This document shows, piece by piece, positions 22,751 to 34,339 of a stretch of DNA of 64,000 nucleotides. The DNA is from Synchiropus splendidus. Taxonomy: Eukaryota > Chordata > Actinopteri > Syngnathiformes > Callionymidae. Made by a program: the position numbers and the translations under genes. The stretch is from positions 12,401,001-12,465,000 of the forward strand of contig NC_071336.1 in assembly GCF_027744825.2 (NCBI RefSeq), read 5' to 3'. The notes beneath the pieces are model-generated. The model did no database searches, was not told where the DNA came from, and worked only from the letters and a program-made list of their open reading frames with translations. Each line of letters begins with the position of its first letter. The first letter of the stretch is position 1.

Positions 22751-23861
22751 TTAATAGCCAGCATAACGTGGAGGAGGAGGAGGCGGCGGGATACTCCTTT
22801 CTGAATAAGTATCCTTGGGCCGGGTAGGTGGGTACAGCTGAGACCTGGACAGCGGAGAAAGACGGGAGCGCTCGTATGAGTAACCATTACCACTTGGTGG
22901 TGCAGGGATTGGTGGGGGCCGGCGGATGGGACTTCTGTCTCTTGCCCCATAAGATGGTGGAGGAGGGGCCAGTGGACGGCGATCATATGGGTCATGTGAT
23001 GACATTGTTAGCCGATCTCGAACCATAGCTGGTGGAGGTGGTGGAATGGTGCTCGCCCGTCTCTCCTCATAACCAGGTGTTGCAAATGGACGTGCCCTGA
23101 ATTTTTCATAGTAGTCCACCACGCCATAGGAATCCCGCTCGCCATAGCCATGATCCAAATACGATGGTCTTCTTGGTGGCGGTGGAGGAGGAAGCGGAGG
23201 GTAAGCAGACATACGGCCTCTATAGGGAGGCTCTGGTCTATCACCAGGTGGGTAGCGATGAGGTGGAGGTGCTGGTGGGTAGTATCCTCCTCTTGGTGGC
23301 GGGGGCGGCGGATACTCCTCTTCTTCTCCTCCCCACCTGGGTTTGCTCTTGGACAGCTGAACATGAATGCGCTGACCTAAGACAAAGTGATAAATCACGT
23401 CAGGGAAATATTTTAGGGAATTTAGAGGACCTTGGAATGCACGTTCACTTACCTTGGAACTCAGAATCATCCAGACCTTTGATGGCATCCATGGCCTCAT
23501 CCGAATTAGCCATGTGCACGAAAGCAAAGTTTTTGACAATGGCACATTCTGTCACGATGCCGTACTCCTCAAAGAGCTCTCTTAGCTCAGCTTCAGAGCC
23601 TTTTTCCACATTAGCAATGTGAAGCTTGACAGGGGCTTGATTTTTCCCTCGGCTGGGCTCCACGTTGATGGGGCGGCCATTAAGTCGGTGAAGATGGAGC
23701 TCACGGATTGCCTTGTTGGCCACTTTGCGGTCCTCCATGTGGACGAAGGCAAAGTTTTTATACTTGGCACATTCCGTTACTGCGCCATACGGAGTGAAGA
23801 GGGCTTCAACCTCTTCCTTGGTTGTATGCTCCGATAGGTTTCCAATGAATATTTTCACCAT
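22751..23861 (-). CDS. rbm4-like: RBM4/lark-like RNA-binding protein 2
   Basis: Coding exons 23861-23453 and 23376-22751 (stop TAA), joined in phase 1; product 344 residues. The first coding exon is 409 bases, exactly as in gene 1, so this is a tandem paralogue. RRM1 has IFIGNL and [11 protein letters not shown]2 has LHIANV and KNFAFVHM, ending SEFQGQRIHVQ. No CCHC knuckle follows. The tail is rich in proline, arginine and tyrosine: repeated Pro runs after WGGEEEEY, a GVVDYYEKFRARP block, RDRSPIRR and YERSRLSP, closing at RYAGY. The start follows acceptor TTCCTGTAG, so the 5' UTR is split. Nuclear and cytoplasmic RNA processing is inferred from the family. The two genes share strand and layout and probably arose by local duplication. 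Confidence 0.92.
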
Positions 23862-24289
23862 AGTGATGTTCTGTTGACTTCCTACAGGAACGAAAAGCAA
23901 CCAGTCAATGAACAAACCCAAATACTCAAAAACGCCCAGCTAATGGCAGCACTTACTAATTGAATGATTAACTCTCATGTCTGAACAAAACACAAAGCAG
24001 AATTCATCGGATATTTAATACAAAGGTTACATAAATTACACAACATACCGAACGACGTGTCTGAATGTTACGTTTCGATTTAAACCCCAGATAGCTGGAG
24101 CCTGAAGCAAAATATTATGCTTATACTTTAAAACGAGGGAGTCATTTACACGGCTACATATTATGTGCATAGACGTTACGAATGAAAATATAATTTTCAA
24201 GCGCGTTTTCGAAAGCAAGCGAGTCTCAGCACTTCCTGCTAGCTTGGTTAGTTTTCCTGCAATGGCAGCTGTTGGCTTGCGCGTAGCTT

Positions 24290-24620
24290 ATAGCCATTTC
24301 ATTGATGATTCATTTGTTGAACTCCTCGAAGCGTTCACGTGACGTTCCCATGAACCGCATAATTCGTTGCAAAACCTCTTCAACGGCCTAAAAATAATAC
24401 CTACCAAATATGACGAAAAGTGTCCGAACCGAGCGACGACGGAACAATGGCCTCCACCTTCAACGCGATTGCGCACACGCCACCCATTCATTGGATAAAA
24501 AAAGTACTACGTCACCCAAAAGAACGAGTCACGATTGGATTAAATCACATTTGGCCTCTCAATGGGCGGTGGTTTATGGCCTTACGTCATTGACGAAGGA
24601 CGGGTGGAGGAGGAGGCGAT
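24290..24620 (-). promoter_or_regulatory. CpG-rich promoter region of RBM4-like gene 2
   Basis: The segment is rich in CG steps. It holds a minus-strand CCAAT (CCAATGAA at about 24490), CRE-like TACGTCA and TTACGTCATTGACG elements, and an E-box CACGTG near 24336. A likely first-exon donor on the minus strand is ATTTG/GTAGGT at about 24405. The region could also drive the plus strand, but no plus-strand gene was recognised beyond it. Confidence 0.5.
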
Positions 24621-24649
24621 ACCGCTTTCAAACGAATGGCGACTGAGAA

Positions 24650-26022
24650 GCTTATCATCTACCGGTGTGTGATCGGTAGTGATGGATAAGCGAATCCCAC
24701 CCTGTCAAGAGTTAGGACGTTCGTTGCTGAACAAACACGTCATTTGAGAACCAACGACAGTGATAGCACTTTTTGGAATTGTTTATTATATGTCATCGTT
24801 TTTTTTATTTCAGTATTTTTCATATTTTGAGGAATTATTCATCTTGGGTTATTTGTTAAATTTACCATAGTAAACATTGATTACAATTCCACGTTATATT
24901 CGTTTAAGTCCTTTCTTAAATTCATTTTAAACAGGAGTGCCCCCCCTCATATGCACACAAGATGGCGCCAAAGGGCGCAACCATCTATCTTGTGCCATAG
25001 TACATGAAATCAACACTTACATTCTGACCACCAGAAGCAGAAGGTCCTTTATGTGTATCAAGTGTAAGTTGTCTTTTGTCCGTGATGTATTTATATGATC
25101 ATTATTTGATAATTGACAATACATCTTAAATGATTAAATTCCATGTTGTTTCAGATACTAAAGAAATACAAGATCAATATTCATTATTAAAGTAAAAGAA
25201 TATCATACAGCTATAACAGCTGAATAGTGTCCTATTACTTTAACAATAATCAATATAAAAGAAATAATTTACAACAAAAGTGCGGAAATGTCATTTATGC
25301 ACATGGCCATGGTGTTTCAAACTCAAGTGAACTTGAAAATAACTCATGTTGCAGTTTCAGCAGCAATATCTTTACATCCCATTTTTAGAGTCATTTAGAT
25401 TTCTTTTATGTGGACTCTGATCAAATCCAGTTTCCGTTGGACTAAGTGTTGTACTCACGGCTGGACTGAAAATACTTTTAAAAAAGGCCTACTTTCTGGA
25501 AGATTTACAAGCATCTTGATGACATCAAAATCCAGCACATTGCACAAGCGATGGGTCGACATAATAATAATAATGAAAAAAGCATGTTTTTCTTGTCTGT
25601 GGGAAACAATATTGACTATCGCAACATCTACATTTTGAGATGAGCTTATCACCCCAAACTGCATCCCAATCCGCTATGACTCATTTTTCACTTGGAGTGA
25701 GTCATGGCCATAGACCTTCAGATCAGGCTTATCTCTTCTGTGCCTTAACACTTATTAACGTATTAACATAGTACTTACTCACACTCATTACTTGTGTAAT
25801 AACCTTGGAATACTTACCGTCCTCCAAATGGCTTATTAGACATTTATCCTCAGACAGGGCAAATATATTCATAGCTATTAAAAAATGACCTTTTGTTGAA
25901 AACTTTATTAGACATTGGTTGAGAAAGAAAGCGTGTTTTCCTTGCAATTCCTTCCATCTCATCGATGTTCAGATGACATAGTCACAGATCAAGTGATTGC
26001 CTGCATCCATTTTCACATTGCC
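24650..26022. other. Spacer and 3' UTR of lectin gene 1
   Basis: AT-rich with no exon recognised. A minus-strand AATAAA at 25904-25909, 113 bases past the stop, is the probable end of lectin gene 1. Confidence 0.55.
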
Positions 26023-28820
26023 TTAGATGTTTTTGGCGCATAAAAATGGCTTTGTGCTTGAACAATCTTCAGCACTCCAGCAGTCATCTGCCAAAAATAA
26101 ATAGCATTAGTGACTCATTGAAATGTATAATTGTAGACATTCAAACAAAGCCATGATATTCTTGCCAATGTTTGTGCGTGAGCTGGTGTGTGTGTCTGTT
26201 TGTGTGCGATATGAAGGCAATGGCTTACCATTATTGTTAAGCTGCAAACAGTATCGGCTCCCGTCCTGGTCTGGTTGCCCCTCGCACCAATCTACATTGG
26301 CAAAGTCTGCCCCGTCAGTCCACCAATAGCTGTCCGCCTAAACCATTTTTAAACATGATGAAAAAACAAAAGCGACATTTTTGGCCTTTGCAACTTCAGA
26401 GCTTTTGGTTACCTGAACACAGTCTGACGCTCCAATCCATGTGTCTGGACTGCCTTTCCCGTCAAGGTACTCATCCAGGAAGTCCTCCTCATCATCGCTC
26501 TGAATTGATGCGAGGTTTGCATTCATGGACCGACAGTATTTCTAAACTCCAGGGAAATGGAGAAGAGTGTTCACTATGCATTAATGAACACCATTTGTAA
26601 TGAAACTTATCATTGGTAACATCCCAGCATACTTGAGCTAATGCCTAGAGAATTCATGCCAAGAACCATGGCTTGGTTGAAACCGCTGCAAAATGTTGGA
26701 GACTTGCTTCTTGAAATCAGAGCTTGCAAGGTTCATGATTCATGATGAAGTGCCACATGAATACGTTACATACTGTCCAACCAGGTCAGCATTCTTCAGT
26801 CATGCGTTCTGCATGAAAAGTGAAAAAGCGCTTTTTACAGCTTATGCCAATTTAACGATAACAAAAGTGTTTGTGCGACATTTTTAAATGTACAGCGCAG
26901 GACTCTTGTTGTGTTGTTGTGACAGTAATACCTAGGCTGCCACAAATAGGACCGTCAGAGCATTGTAGTACCGAAACTAGGTGCCAGCTTTGGGCTCATA
27001 CTGGCTATATTTCATGTGTAGAGCAGTCGAGAAGGCTGCAGAGACTGCCGAGCTGATGAAAATATAATAAAACAAATAGCTTTTATCGACTGAGGGGACT
27101 TATTCAGGTTGCTCAAAAATCTGACGTGAAGACAGACTAACCAGGCATTACACCCCGTGTTATGCCAGAATATGCATGCCTGCCGTTTGATGCATGTATT
27201 GTTTGGCAGTAAAATACAGATACATCATGATTGAAATTGTCACAACATTATTTTAGCTATTCGAAAAACATGATGAAAATAGTATTGAAAAAAATTATAT
27301 TCAAATTATGTGAGTGCTTGCTATTGAGTTGTAAATGTCATTGAGTCAGACCGAGATTGGGCATGTCATCTAAGACAGTAGGGACAGGGATAGGGAGAGT
27401 AGGGCCAGACATTTGCCTTACATTTAGACTTTAGACCTCTTCCTGGATGACAAACCAGCTCATTTCGGCACACTGCCCCATGCTGAGTAGAAAAAAAAAG
27501 GGAAAGGGACGCACCTCTGGATGCTGAACACTGAGAGTTGCTTGTGTTTTATTTTGAACTCTATTTTGAAGAGTGTCTGTGGTGCATTTCATGAATGAAA
27601 GGAAGGCATTTTCTTCAAAAGTCTCTGATATTATGTTCACTGACATTTTATGTGTCAAAAGCACTTGTGGCATCAGTATCTGGGAGGACTCAAGAGAGAG
27701 TATTGGTCTGAAAAGGAGTGGTGTTGGCCAGTGCCCAGTAATTTGTCCATTTGCGGCAGCTGACAGGACACACAACTCTATGCCAGAGGGTAAAACAACA
27801 TCAGCATGGCGAGTGGTAGTGAGGAGCTGATGAGGCTTCAAGAAAAAGCCCACTAGAGGGCACTTTCTGCCCCAAAGTATTTGGATTTCAACAACCATTA
27901 AAATCCAATCTCACAACATGAGATCAGACCATCACTTGCGACTGGTGATTCAATTACTGACATATCAGCGTATATGAAATGTGTCATCTTAGGATGTTTT
28001 TCGCCAGGTCTTTCTGCCGGCAGTCGCTGCAGTCATGAGCACTGCTCGCGCCTGTGTTCGAAACATGCCAAATCTCTGATGAATCGTGTGTGGAAAATAG
28101 ATTTGTCCTCCCTCAACATGCTAAATTGCAAGTGAATGCCCTTCATATGCCCAGCTAACCCATTAAATTGGCCATACTCTATTTTGGACCTTTGAAGACA
28201 CCCAAGAATGGTGAGCAAACAAGATGGCACTTCATTCAGCCCTCATGAGTGTGTTCAGAACTTGAGTGGTACCTCAGCTTTGGCCCAGGACAACTCTGTC
28301 TCGACGAAAAGGAAGCAGCGGCCACGGAACTCTTTCCAGCCGCGGGGACAGTTTTTGAATAATCCATCTATTGTGCAGAATTCTATAACGGCACAGTGGG
28401 TTAGAATGCATCACAACTGAGGATTACAAAAATAATGACTGTGGTCAGGTCAGTGAGAGACAAACTGCAGTTGAGTAGTTAATGTTCATTTGTGGTCTGT
28501 GAGTGATTCCGTACGCCAAGCCTAAGTGTCCAGGCTGTGAACAAGAATTGACATTATCACGTTCCCTTCAGACATTTGGAATTTAAAAAGCTGGTGACCA
28601 GTGGTAACAAGGCAAAGTCTTATTTGTTTCTGCCTCCTGACCGATGCTTCACCAATGAACGTCAATTGTACGAACAATACAAATAGCACAATACAGCTAT
28701 GAAGCCTGTGTGTTTCAATATAATGAAACAATAATTTGCCAAAATTCAGAGGACTCACGCACCTGCTGAAGTCAGAACAATTATGGCACAAGCAAATAAA
28801 GACACCCGCAGAATCTTCAT
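26023..28820 (-). CDS. Secreted C-type lectin domain protein 1
   Basis: Five exons on minus: 28820-28763 (signal peptide), 28382-28273, 26541-26413, 26337-26229, 26087-26023 (stop TAA). Phases 1,0,0,1 agree; product 156 residues. After the hydrophobic signal (VSLFACAIIVLT) a single long-form CTLD follows: CPRGWKEFRGRCF, WAKAEKYCRSMNANLASI, WIGASDC, WWTDG, a QPD motif in GQPDQDG, and CWSAEDC, then FLCAK. QPD is the galactose-type motif of calcium-dependent lectins, but the WND calcium ligands are replaced by CWSAED, so sugar binding is uncertain. The size and single domain resemble fish lectins of the nattectin, ladderlectin and type II antifreeze group. Its exon plan equals that of the two neighbouring lectins, so the trio is a tandem family. 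Secretion and a defence or recognition role are inferred. Confidence 0.88.
27815..27905 (-). repeat. MITE-family fragment (inverted orientation)
   Basis: The plus strand reads GAGCTGATGAGGCTTCAAGA, then CACTAGAGGGCAC, inverted relative to the copy at 9412-9515. It lies in intron 2 of lectin gene 1. Confidence 0.5.
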
Positions 28821-28978
28821 GGTGCAGATGAAACGTTCACGCTGGGATGAAAGGACAAAAGTTAACAATGGATGTTTCTAAGAAGAAGAGGAGCATTGAT
28901 TAAAAGAAGAAACGTACCACAGACAAGCTGGAAAAACAACTTCGGCGAGCAGTTAGTGTCTACACTCAAATGTCATGC

Positions 28979-28986
28979 CTTTTATC
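28979..28986 (-). promoter_or_regulatory. TATA-like box of lectin gene 1
   Basis: The minus strand reads GATAAAAG. A split 5' UTR is likely: donor CTGTG/GTACGT at about 28915 and acceptor TTTCATCCCAG at about 28843, just before the ATG exon. Confidence 0.5.
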
Positions 28987-29955
28987 TTCTTACTGACCTG
29001 ACACAACTGTTTGTTGGCAACATGATTACCAGTCAACAAATCAAAGTGCACCTCACTTCCCCACACTCAGAACAACACTTTTTAACAGTAAAGGCTTCAT
29101 GTACATCTCACTCTTAACCGAACAGTACAGCATAACGGTGCGCGAGTCTCAGTGTTGGAGTCAACACTGTCAAGACCAGGCCATACAGAGGCCAAGACCA
29201 ATGAGGAGGTGAGACCAAGACCAATACCAAGATCCAAACTAAATACAGAATACAGAAGCATATGTCTATTAATCATACAGACAAACACACACAATGTTCT
29301 TATTGCAACCGAAACAGTAGTTATATTTTTCAATACATGTGATGAACTGAAAACGCTTTCATTTGATCTAACTAGTGGTATGTTTATGAGTTTGGTCTTG
29401 ACTGTTGGTCTTGGCCACTGTATGTTCTAGTCTCGACATGGTCTTGACTATTACACTCTGGAACTGTCATTAAAAAACATTTTTCTAGACACGTGATCAT
29501 CTGTATCGGATGACGTTAAGAAGGTCCATTCGTAAGACGGCAACTGTTTATAGAAGATGTTATGAATGTTCATAACAATGTATGGCAACAAGCCATAGTG
29601 TTGTCTTATTTCATTGTGTGGTTAGGTTAAGAGTTTGGGTGTTGTTGAAGGCCTCATGAGCCTTTTCAACTTAGATTTACACCTCACATATTTAAGTTTT
29701 ATTTCATAAACCTGGTCTCAACTTACCATACATGACTATGTATATTCAAAGCAACTTCTATAATTACTTATAAATGCTCTGTGAAGGTATCGTCTATCAT
29801 GCAATATAGATGAGTAAAGTGTGACCAAATAAATAATCAAAACAGTATATATATTTGTGATGAACAAAGAGTACATATGCTGCACAACGCAAGACAGGTT
29901 CACCAGTCCGATCCCTCTGAATCCATGTCAGTGTTGTGTCAGTAAAGAATCCAGT
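28987..29955. other. Spacer upstream of lectin gene 1
   Basis: No exon was recognised. The sequence is AT-rich with imperfect short direct repeats of a GGTCTTGAC-type word between 29160 and 29450. Confidence 0.5.
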
Positions 29956-29959
29956 ACTC

Positions 29960-30140
29960 CTTTGATCAAACAAATATTAAAACCAGGATGTCTTCGCAGT
30001 TACTTAGCTTCTCACTCCATCACAGGGAACACACACCATTCACACTCACACACACACACAGACCTAGGGGCAATGTTAGAGTGTCCAATTCACCTAGTGA
30101 GCATTTCTTTGGGCTGTGGGAGGAAACCGGAGTATACGCG
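29960..30140 (+). repeat. Dispersed teleost repeat fragment
   Basis: Contains CTCCATCACAGGGAACACAC, CACCATTCACACTCACACAC, CCTAGGGGCAATGTTAGAGT, GTCCAATTCACCTAGTGAGC, GGCTGTGGGAGGAAACCGGA, a word order found in a repeat that is very common in fish genomes. Confidence 0.75.
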
Positions 30141-30209
30141 ACTAATTGATTCTCCCTTTTCTTTAGCCCCTTGTGTCAGACAATGTGCATGTGTGCGCAC
30201 AGTACATGT

Positions 30210-30490
30210 AGGGTGTTTAGGAGACAAAGTCAGAGAGACTAGATTGAGATGGTTTGGACATGTACATAGAAGAGATGGCCAGTACATTGGTAGGAAGATG
30301 TTGAGTTTGGAACTGCCAGGCAGAAGGTGGAGAGGAAGGCCAAAGAGGAGATTTATAGAGGTGGTGAAGGAGGACATGAGGTTTGTAGGTTTGAGAGAAG
30401 AGGAAGCAAAGGACAGGGTGAGATGGAGGAAGATGATCCGCTGTGGCGACCCCTGAAGGGAGAAGCCAAAAGGAAAAAAAGAAGAAGAGT
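30210..30490 (+). mobile_element. LINE 3' end (RTE-like reverse transcriptase C-terminus)
   Basis: The frame encodes RLRWFGHVHRRDGQYIG, then ELPGRRWRGRPKRRF, then DRVRWRKMIRCGDP, the typical end of a non-LTR retrotransposon polymerase. It closes with GTGGCGACCCCTGAAGGGAG and an AAG-rich tail. The rest of the element is absent, as with 5'-truncated insertions. It joins the repeat just upstream. Confidence 0.8.
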
Positions 30491-31429
30491 GTCAGACAAT
30501 GTGCAAATGGAGGTGGCGCTCCAGGTGGTGATAAAGCCATGAGTTGAGAGTGGAGGACTGAATGGTACAATCAAGGCCCAGATAGAAGGCTTTCCAGGTG
30601 AAAATGGCATTGACTTAAGTGTTAAAGTTTGTTAAGTGTAGTGGCTTGAGATGCCAATATTTGCTTTGTAACTTTGTTGAAGAGGAGGGATCAAGGGTCC
30701 TGGTCACGATGGGGCAACAATCTATATATCTAAGGGTTTCATGAGCCTTCTGCCGACCCAAAGGTATTTCCGACATAATTCAGGTGACTCCCAGAAGAAC
30801 TTGTGTAGTCGGAGCAACATGCACAAATGTTCAGCTCTTTTCCATTAACAGTGTCTGGCAAATAGCTACACTTGTTGACTTTAGTCTGTCGTTCTTGTGT
30901 AACAAATAAACTGTTACTTTTGCGGCAAAAGTCAGTCCTTACACATTCTGCAGTAATGGTTTGGTAGGAGCTGATATAATGATTCACTTCTGTTTGCTTT
31001 CTGGTCATGTCAACCTGTTTTGACATGGCCAGCTATGTCAAATGATGAAAGAAGACTTACTAAATGTGTGTGTCCTGCACACAACCAAACCCGAAACATC
31101 AAGGCCACACATTTACAGTTAAGTCTCTCTGTATCCAACCGTTCAAGTGATCAGTGCAAATGAAAGCTCAGTATCTAACCTTGAAAGTTGGTCTCATTCC
31201 AGTTGACTCAAATATTCAAATGATACATTACAAAACCAACACAAACTAACATATTTATTGCAATAATTAGCAAGTACATTCTTCAATGTCAAAAAAACAT
31301 TCTGTACAGAGAATTAAATTGGCATCACATTTTATCATCATTCGTTGCAGTGAAACTTGCTAAATACACGTAGACACTATGAAGTCCTGAATTCAACAAA
31401 ACATCTTCAAACAACAGATGTGATCACAA

Positions 31430-34181
31430 TCATGTCCTGTGATGACATGTTGGATGACTCTTTTGGACACGTTTGGCACAGATTGATGAAAATGTATCAG
31501 TACAGCTTCTGTCATCCCAGCACCTACCTGAAAGATGAAAATCAGAAGTTAAAAACTTAACTCAAACACAGTTTAGTCATGAAATCATCCATTTTCCAAT
31601 GACACAAGGTTGGGTCGCGGTGGCAGCATCCTAAATGAAGAGGCCCAGACTCCTGCCCATAGAAATCTCCTGCAAAATGTTCTGGAAGGAATAGCACAGT
31701 CAAGATGAAGACATGGTTCCTCTGCATGTCCTGGGCTGGATCGCGTGGGAGGAAGGGAGTGGTCTGAGCCACCACAACTGGCCTCTTTCAACTGCAGCTG
31801 TACTCTGAGCCTCCTCCGCTTCATACTTTTTCTTCTAAGGGGGAGTCTATCTGTCACCTGGTTCCATAATCTAGTTCTTTTGGTCAATACCTCAACTTGT
31901 GATCGTGTCTGAGAGTGTGTCCCTAGATAGGAAGAGCTCATCTCATTATCCACGACTGCACAATGACCAAGAGGTCTCCTTATTGAAGTCACAGCAACAT
32001 TCCATCTGGGCACATTCAGTCTTTGCCTCACTTCTGCACAAGACTGCAAGATACATGAACTCTCCCCCCAAGTAAATGGTCTCTCCTCCAGCTTTAAACC
32101 ACCATGCATCTCGACGTTCAAAGTCAACCTTCAGTGGACTAACAGCAAGAAGAGGTGAGCAGTCGCATGTTTCATGCTCAAATGAACCTCATTTGTTTTT
32201 GTTCCATTCTTCAGGATAACCACTATTCATTTCATGTCTGGAAGATTCATTATTGTCACTGTTTTTGGACAAAATACAAATAGCATCAAAAGGAAGTGGT
32301 CCCCTTTGATCTTTCATTTATTTATTTATTTTTCACTAAAACATACAAATAATTACAAAATCAAGCGCTAAGTTTGATCTGACTGAGATTCTCGGTAAAA
32401 TTCGGACTTCATGTGTGTTCCATATGAGCCTCATGCTAGTTATCAGCATAGCAAACACTGTCAGTGTCATTGCCTTAATCAATAAATCACGTACGCAGAA
32501 GATTGTTTTTTGAAAACGAGCAACCTAACAATGGGACCGTGAAGGTGGCCGCAGTCCACATCAACACACAGTTCACTCTAAACCTAACCATCCATAACAA
32601 GTGGCAAACCTTAACCAGGACCTAAAACAAACTTTTATTTAATTATAATGACTCAGTTATCTTGAAGTTTTAATCCTGAAATTGAGGCTTTGTGAGGTAC
32701 AAAAAGGTCCCCACAAGGACCTGTGGTTCCAAGAATAGGTCCCCAGAAGTATAACTATACGAGAACACAACATGTTTTGCTATCCTTGTGGGGACATTGT
32801 GATGTTTCTGCCCTTTCCCCAGCCACTCACCCTCAGCCAGATCATCCAAAACAAATAGCTATACTTAACCATGAGCCTTAGTCAAACATAAATACAATTA
32901 TTATGAATTAGGTATTGTGAAGTTTAATCCTTAAACTGAAGCTTTACTTTGTAGGGACCAGCAAAGATGTCGCCATTTGGTAATGTCGCCAAGAAGTGGT
33001 CTTCTCAAGTATAGCTAAACCAGGTACAAACACACACACACTCATACATGATTTTGTGTATAACTACTACACTGGTGCTAAAACTGGCAGTTTACCTCGT
33101 AGTTTAATGGTCACACAATCCTGGCCTGTGTATAAATTGTTTGGTTGTCCTCTGCACCAGTCAGTGAAAGAGAACTGCGTCCCATCACTCCAATACCAAG
33201 AACCCTCCTAAAGAAAAAGCATCATCAGTGATGACAGAATATACACTGTATATACTGTATACTCTGCTGTTGTATAATGGCTCATTACCTTCCAGCAGTC
33301 TGAAGCTCCAATCCATATCTTTAGGTTGAATGGGGATTGGGTTTCCTCAATAATGAAATTCTTTAGGGATAATTCTTCTTCCTCATTGTGAATAGATACA
33401 AGGTTTGCGTTCATGGAGTGGCAGTTTTGCTGTACGGAGGTAAGTGAAACAGACATTGACTGTTCAACAGATTTTAGAAGATACGATTTTATTTGACCGT
33501 ATGGTGATGCCATTCAATATTCGATTAGTACAGTCATATATCAAAGAGGGTAACACTAAAGGTTCTCATTAAAACTAAATTAGGTTGTTATTTTTCATAC
33601 CTCAGCTTGGGCCCAAGTCTTTTTTTCCTTGACATAGTGGAAGCAGCGACCGTCAAACTCGCGCCAGTTACATGGACAGGTGTTATAGTCATTCGATGGA
33701 CAGAAACCTTAGAATACATATTAAAGGTGAGATGGAAGATGTACACTGAGGAAAGTATGATTCAGAAATTAATACGTAGCTTTTCACTCATCTGGAAAAT
33801 GAATTTGTGACCAAATGAAACACTTCATTACTCAACGATTTGATCGTTAACTGACATTTCATCACATTTCATCCCTCTTGCAACTCTAACAAGAAGCAGA
33901 AGATGTTCCCAGAGACTGTTGTGGAGGTCTGTCAAAAGCCCAACCACACTAGTAAATTCTTTATCAGTATTAACCGTAGCAAACCAACCACCAGTTTCAT
34001 TTGAGCAAAATCTCAATTTAAACCGATAAATAATAGTATGTAGGTGTGAATCACAGATGCATAAATACAGTTCAGTGATTTACAGTTCCCAACGCTAAGA
34101 TGCTATTGTTGAAACAGACTCACTTGCAAATGCCAGAACCATCAAGATACAAACAAATACTGACACGGCCAAAATCTTCAT
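31430..34181 (-). CDS. Secreted C-type lectin domain protein 2
   Basis: Five exons on minus: 34181-34124 (signal), 33707-33601, 33429-33289, 33207-33096, 31527-31430 (stop TGA). Phases 1,0,0,1 agree and the product is about 171 residues. A signal peptide (VSVFVCILMVLAF) leads into one long-form CTLD: CPCNWREFDGRCFHY, WAQAEQNCHSMNANLVSI, WIGASDCWK, WYWSDG, a QPN motif in RGQPNNL, then GRCWDDRSC and SSICAKR. The domain keeps WDD where a WND motif is usual, so it is closer to calcium binding than lectin 1, though QPN is unusual. The end carries an extra HPTCHHRT extension after the domain. The last intron is about 1.6 kb because a LINE relic and other repeats lie in it. An in-frame ATG four codons upstream is an alternative start (MTSSMKI). 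Confidence 0.87.
31585..32127 (-). mobile_element. Degenerate LINE 3' relic in lectin 2 intron 4
   Basis: The minus strand has ACGCGATCCAGCCCAGGACA, then GGCAGGAGTCTGGGCCTCTT, then GATGCTGCCACCGCGACCC, the order seen at the end of a common fish non-LTR retrotransposon. The 180-codon open frame here is chance persistence over a decayed relic. Confidence 0.65.
32540..33045 (+). repeat. GTCCCCACAAGGA-type dispersed repeat, two copies
   Basis: Two related units follow each other. Each has CTAACCAT, AATCCT or AATCCTTAAA, GGTCCCCA or GTAGGGACCAG, and AAGTATA/CAAGTATAG; the second ends in a CA-rich run. It lies in lectin 2 intron 4 and is related in reverse to the copy at 2760-2940. Confidence 0.6.
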
Positions 34182-34319
34182 GGAGGAGGTCATCCTGTCT
34201 ATCTGAGGAGGACGGACATGTGGTGGCTGTCGCCAGGATGCCGAAAGCTGAAGGTTCGAAATCTGCTTCACTGAAAATCTCGGGCTTCGGTGAGCTTTTG
34301 CACGACATGCCCATCATTG

Positions 34320-34327
34320 GTTTTATC
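34320..34327 (-). promoter_or_regulatory. TATA-like box of lectin gene 2
   Basis: The minus strand reads GATAAAAC followed by CAATGATGGGCATG, comparable to GATAAAAG...GCATG of lectin gene 1 and at a similar distance from the ATG (about 140 bases). Confidence 0.45.
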
Positions 34328-34339
34328 CACCTGTGACCT

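Noticed and set aside
22828..23622. Plus-strand frames over the RBM4-like gene 2
   Set aside because: They are antisense shadows of the proline-rich and RRM coding exons.
24635..24680. Possible plus-strand first exon starting MATEKLIIYR
   Set aside because: A GTGTGT donor follows, but no downstream exon in phase could be found.
29857..30456. 199-codon frame treated as a host gene
   Set aside because: Its end is a LINE reverse transcriptase tail and its start is a dispersed repeat, joined by chance.
30739..31026. Minus-strand 95-codon cysteine-containing open frame
   Set aside because: The cysteine spacing does not match ribonuclease A or other small secreted families I know, there is no signal peptide, and no phase-matched exons lie beside it.
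31585..32127. 180-codon minus-strand open frame
   Set aside because: The DNA reads as the degraded 3' end of a fish LINE, and the frame is not that of a polymerase; it lies in an intron of lectin gene 2.
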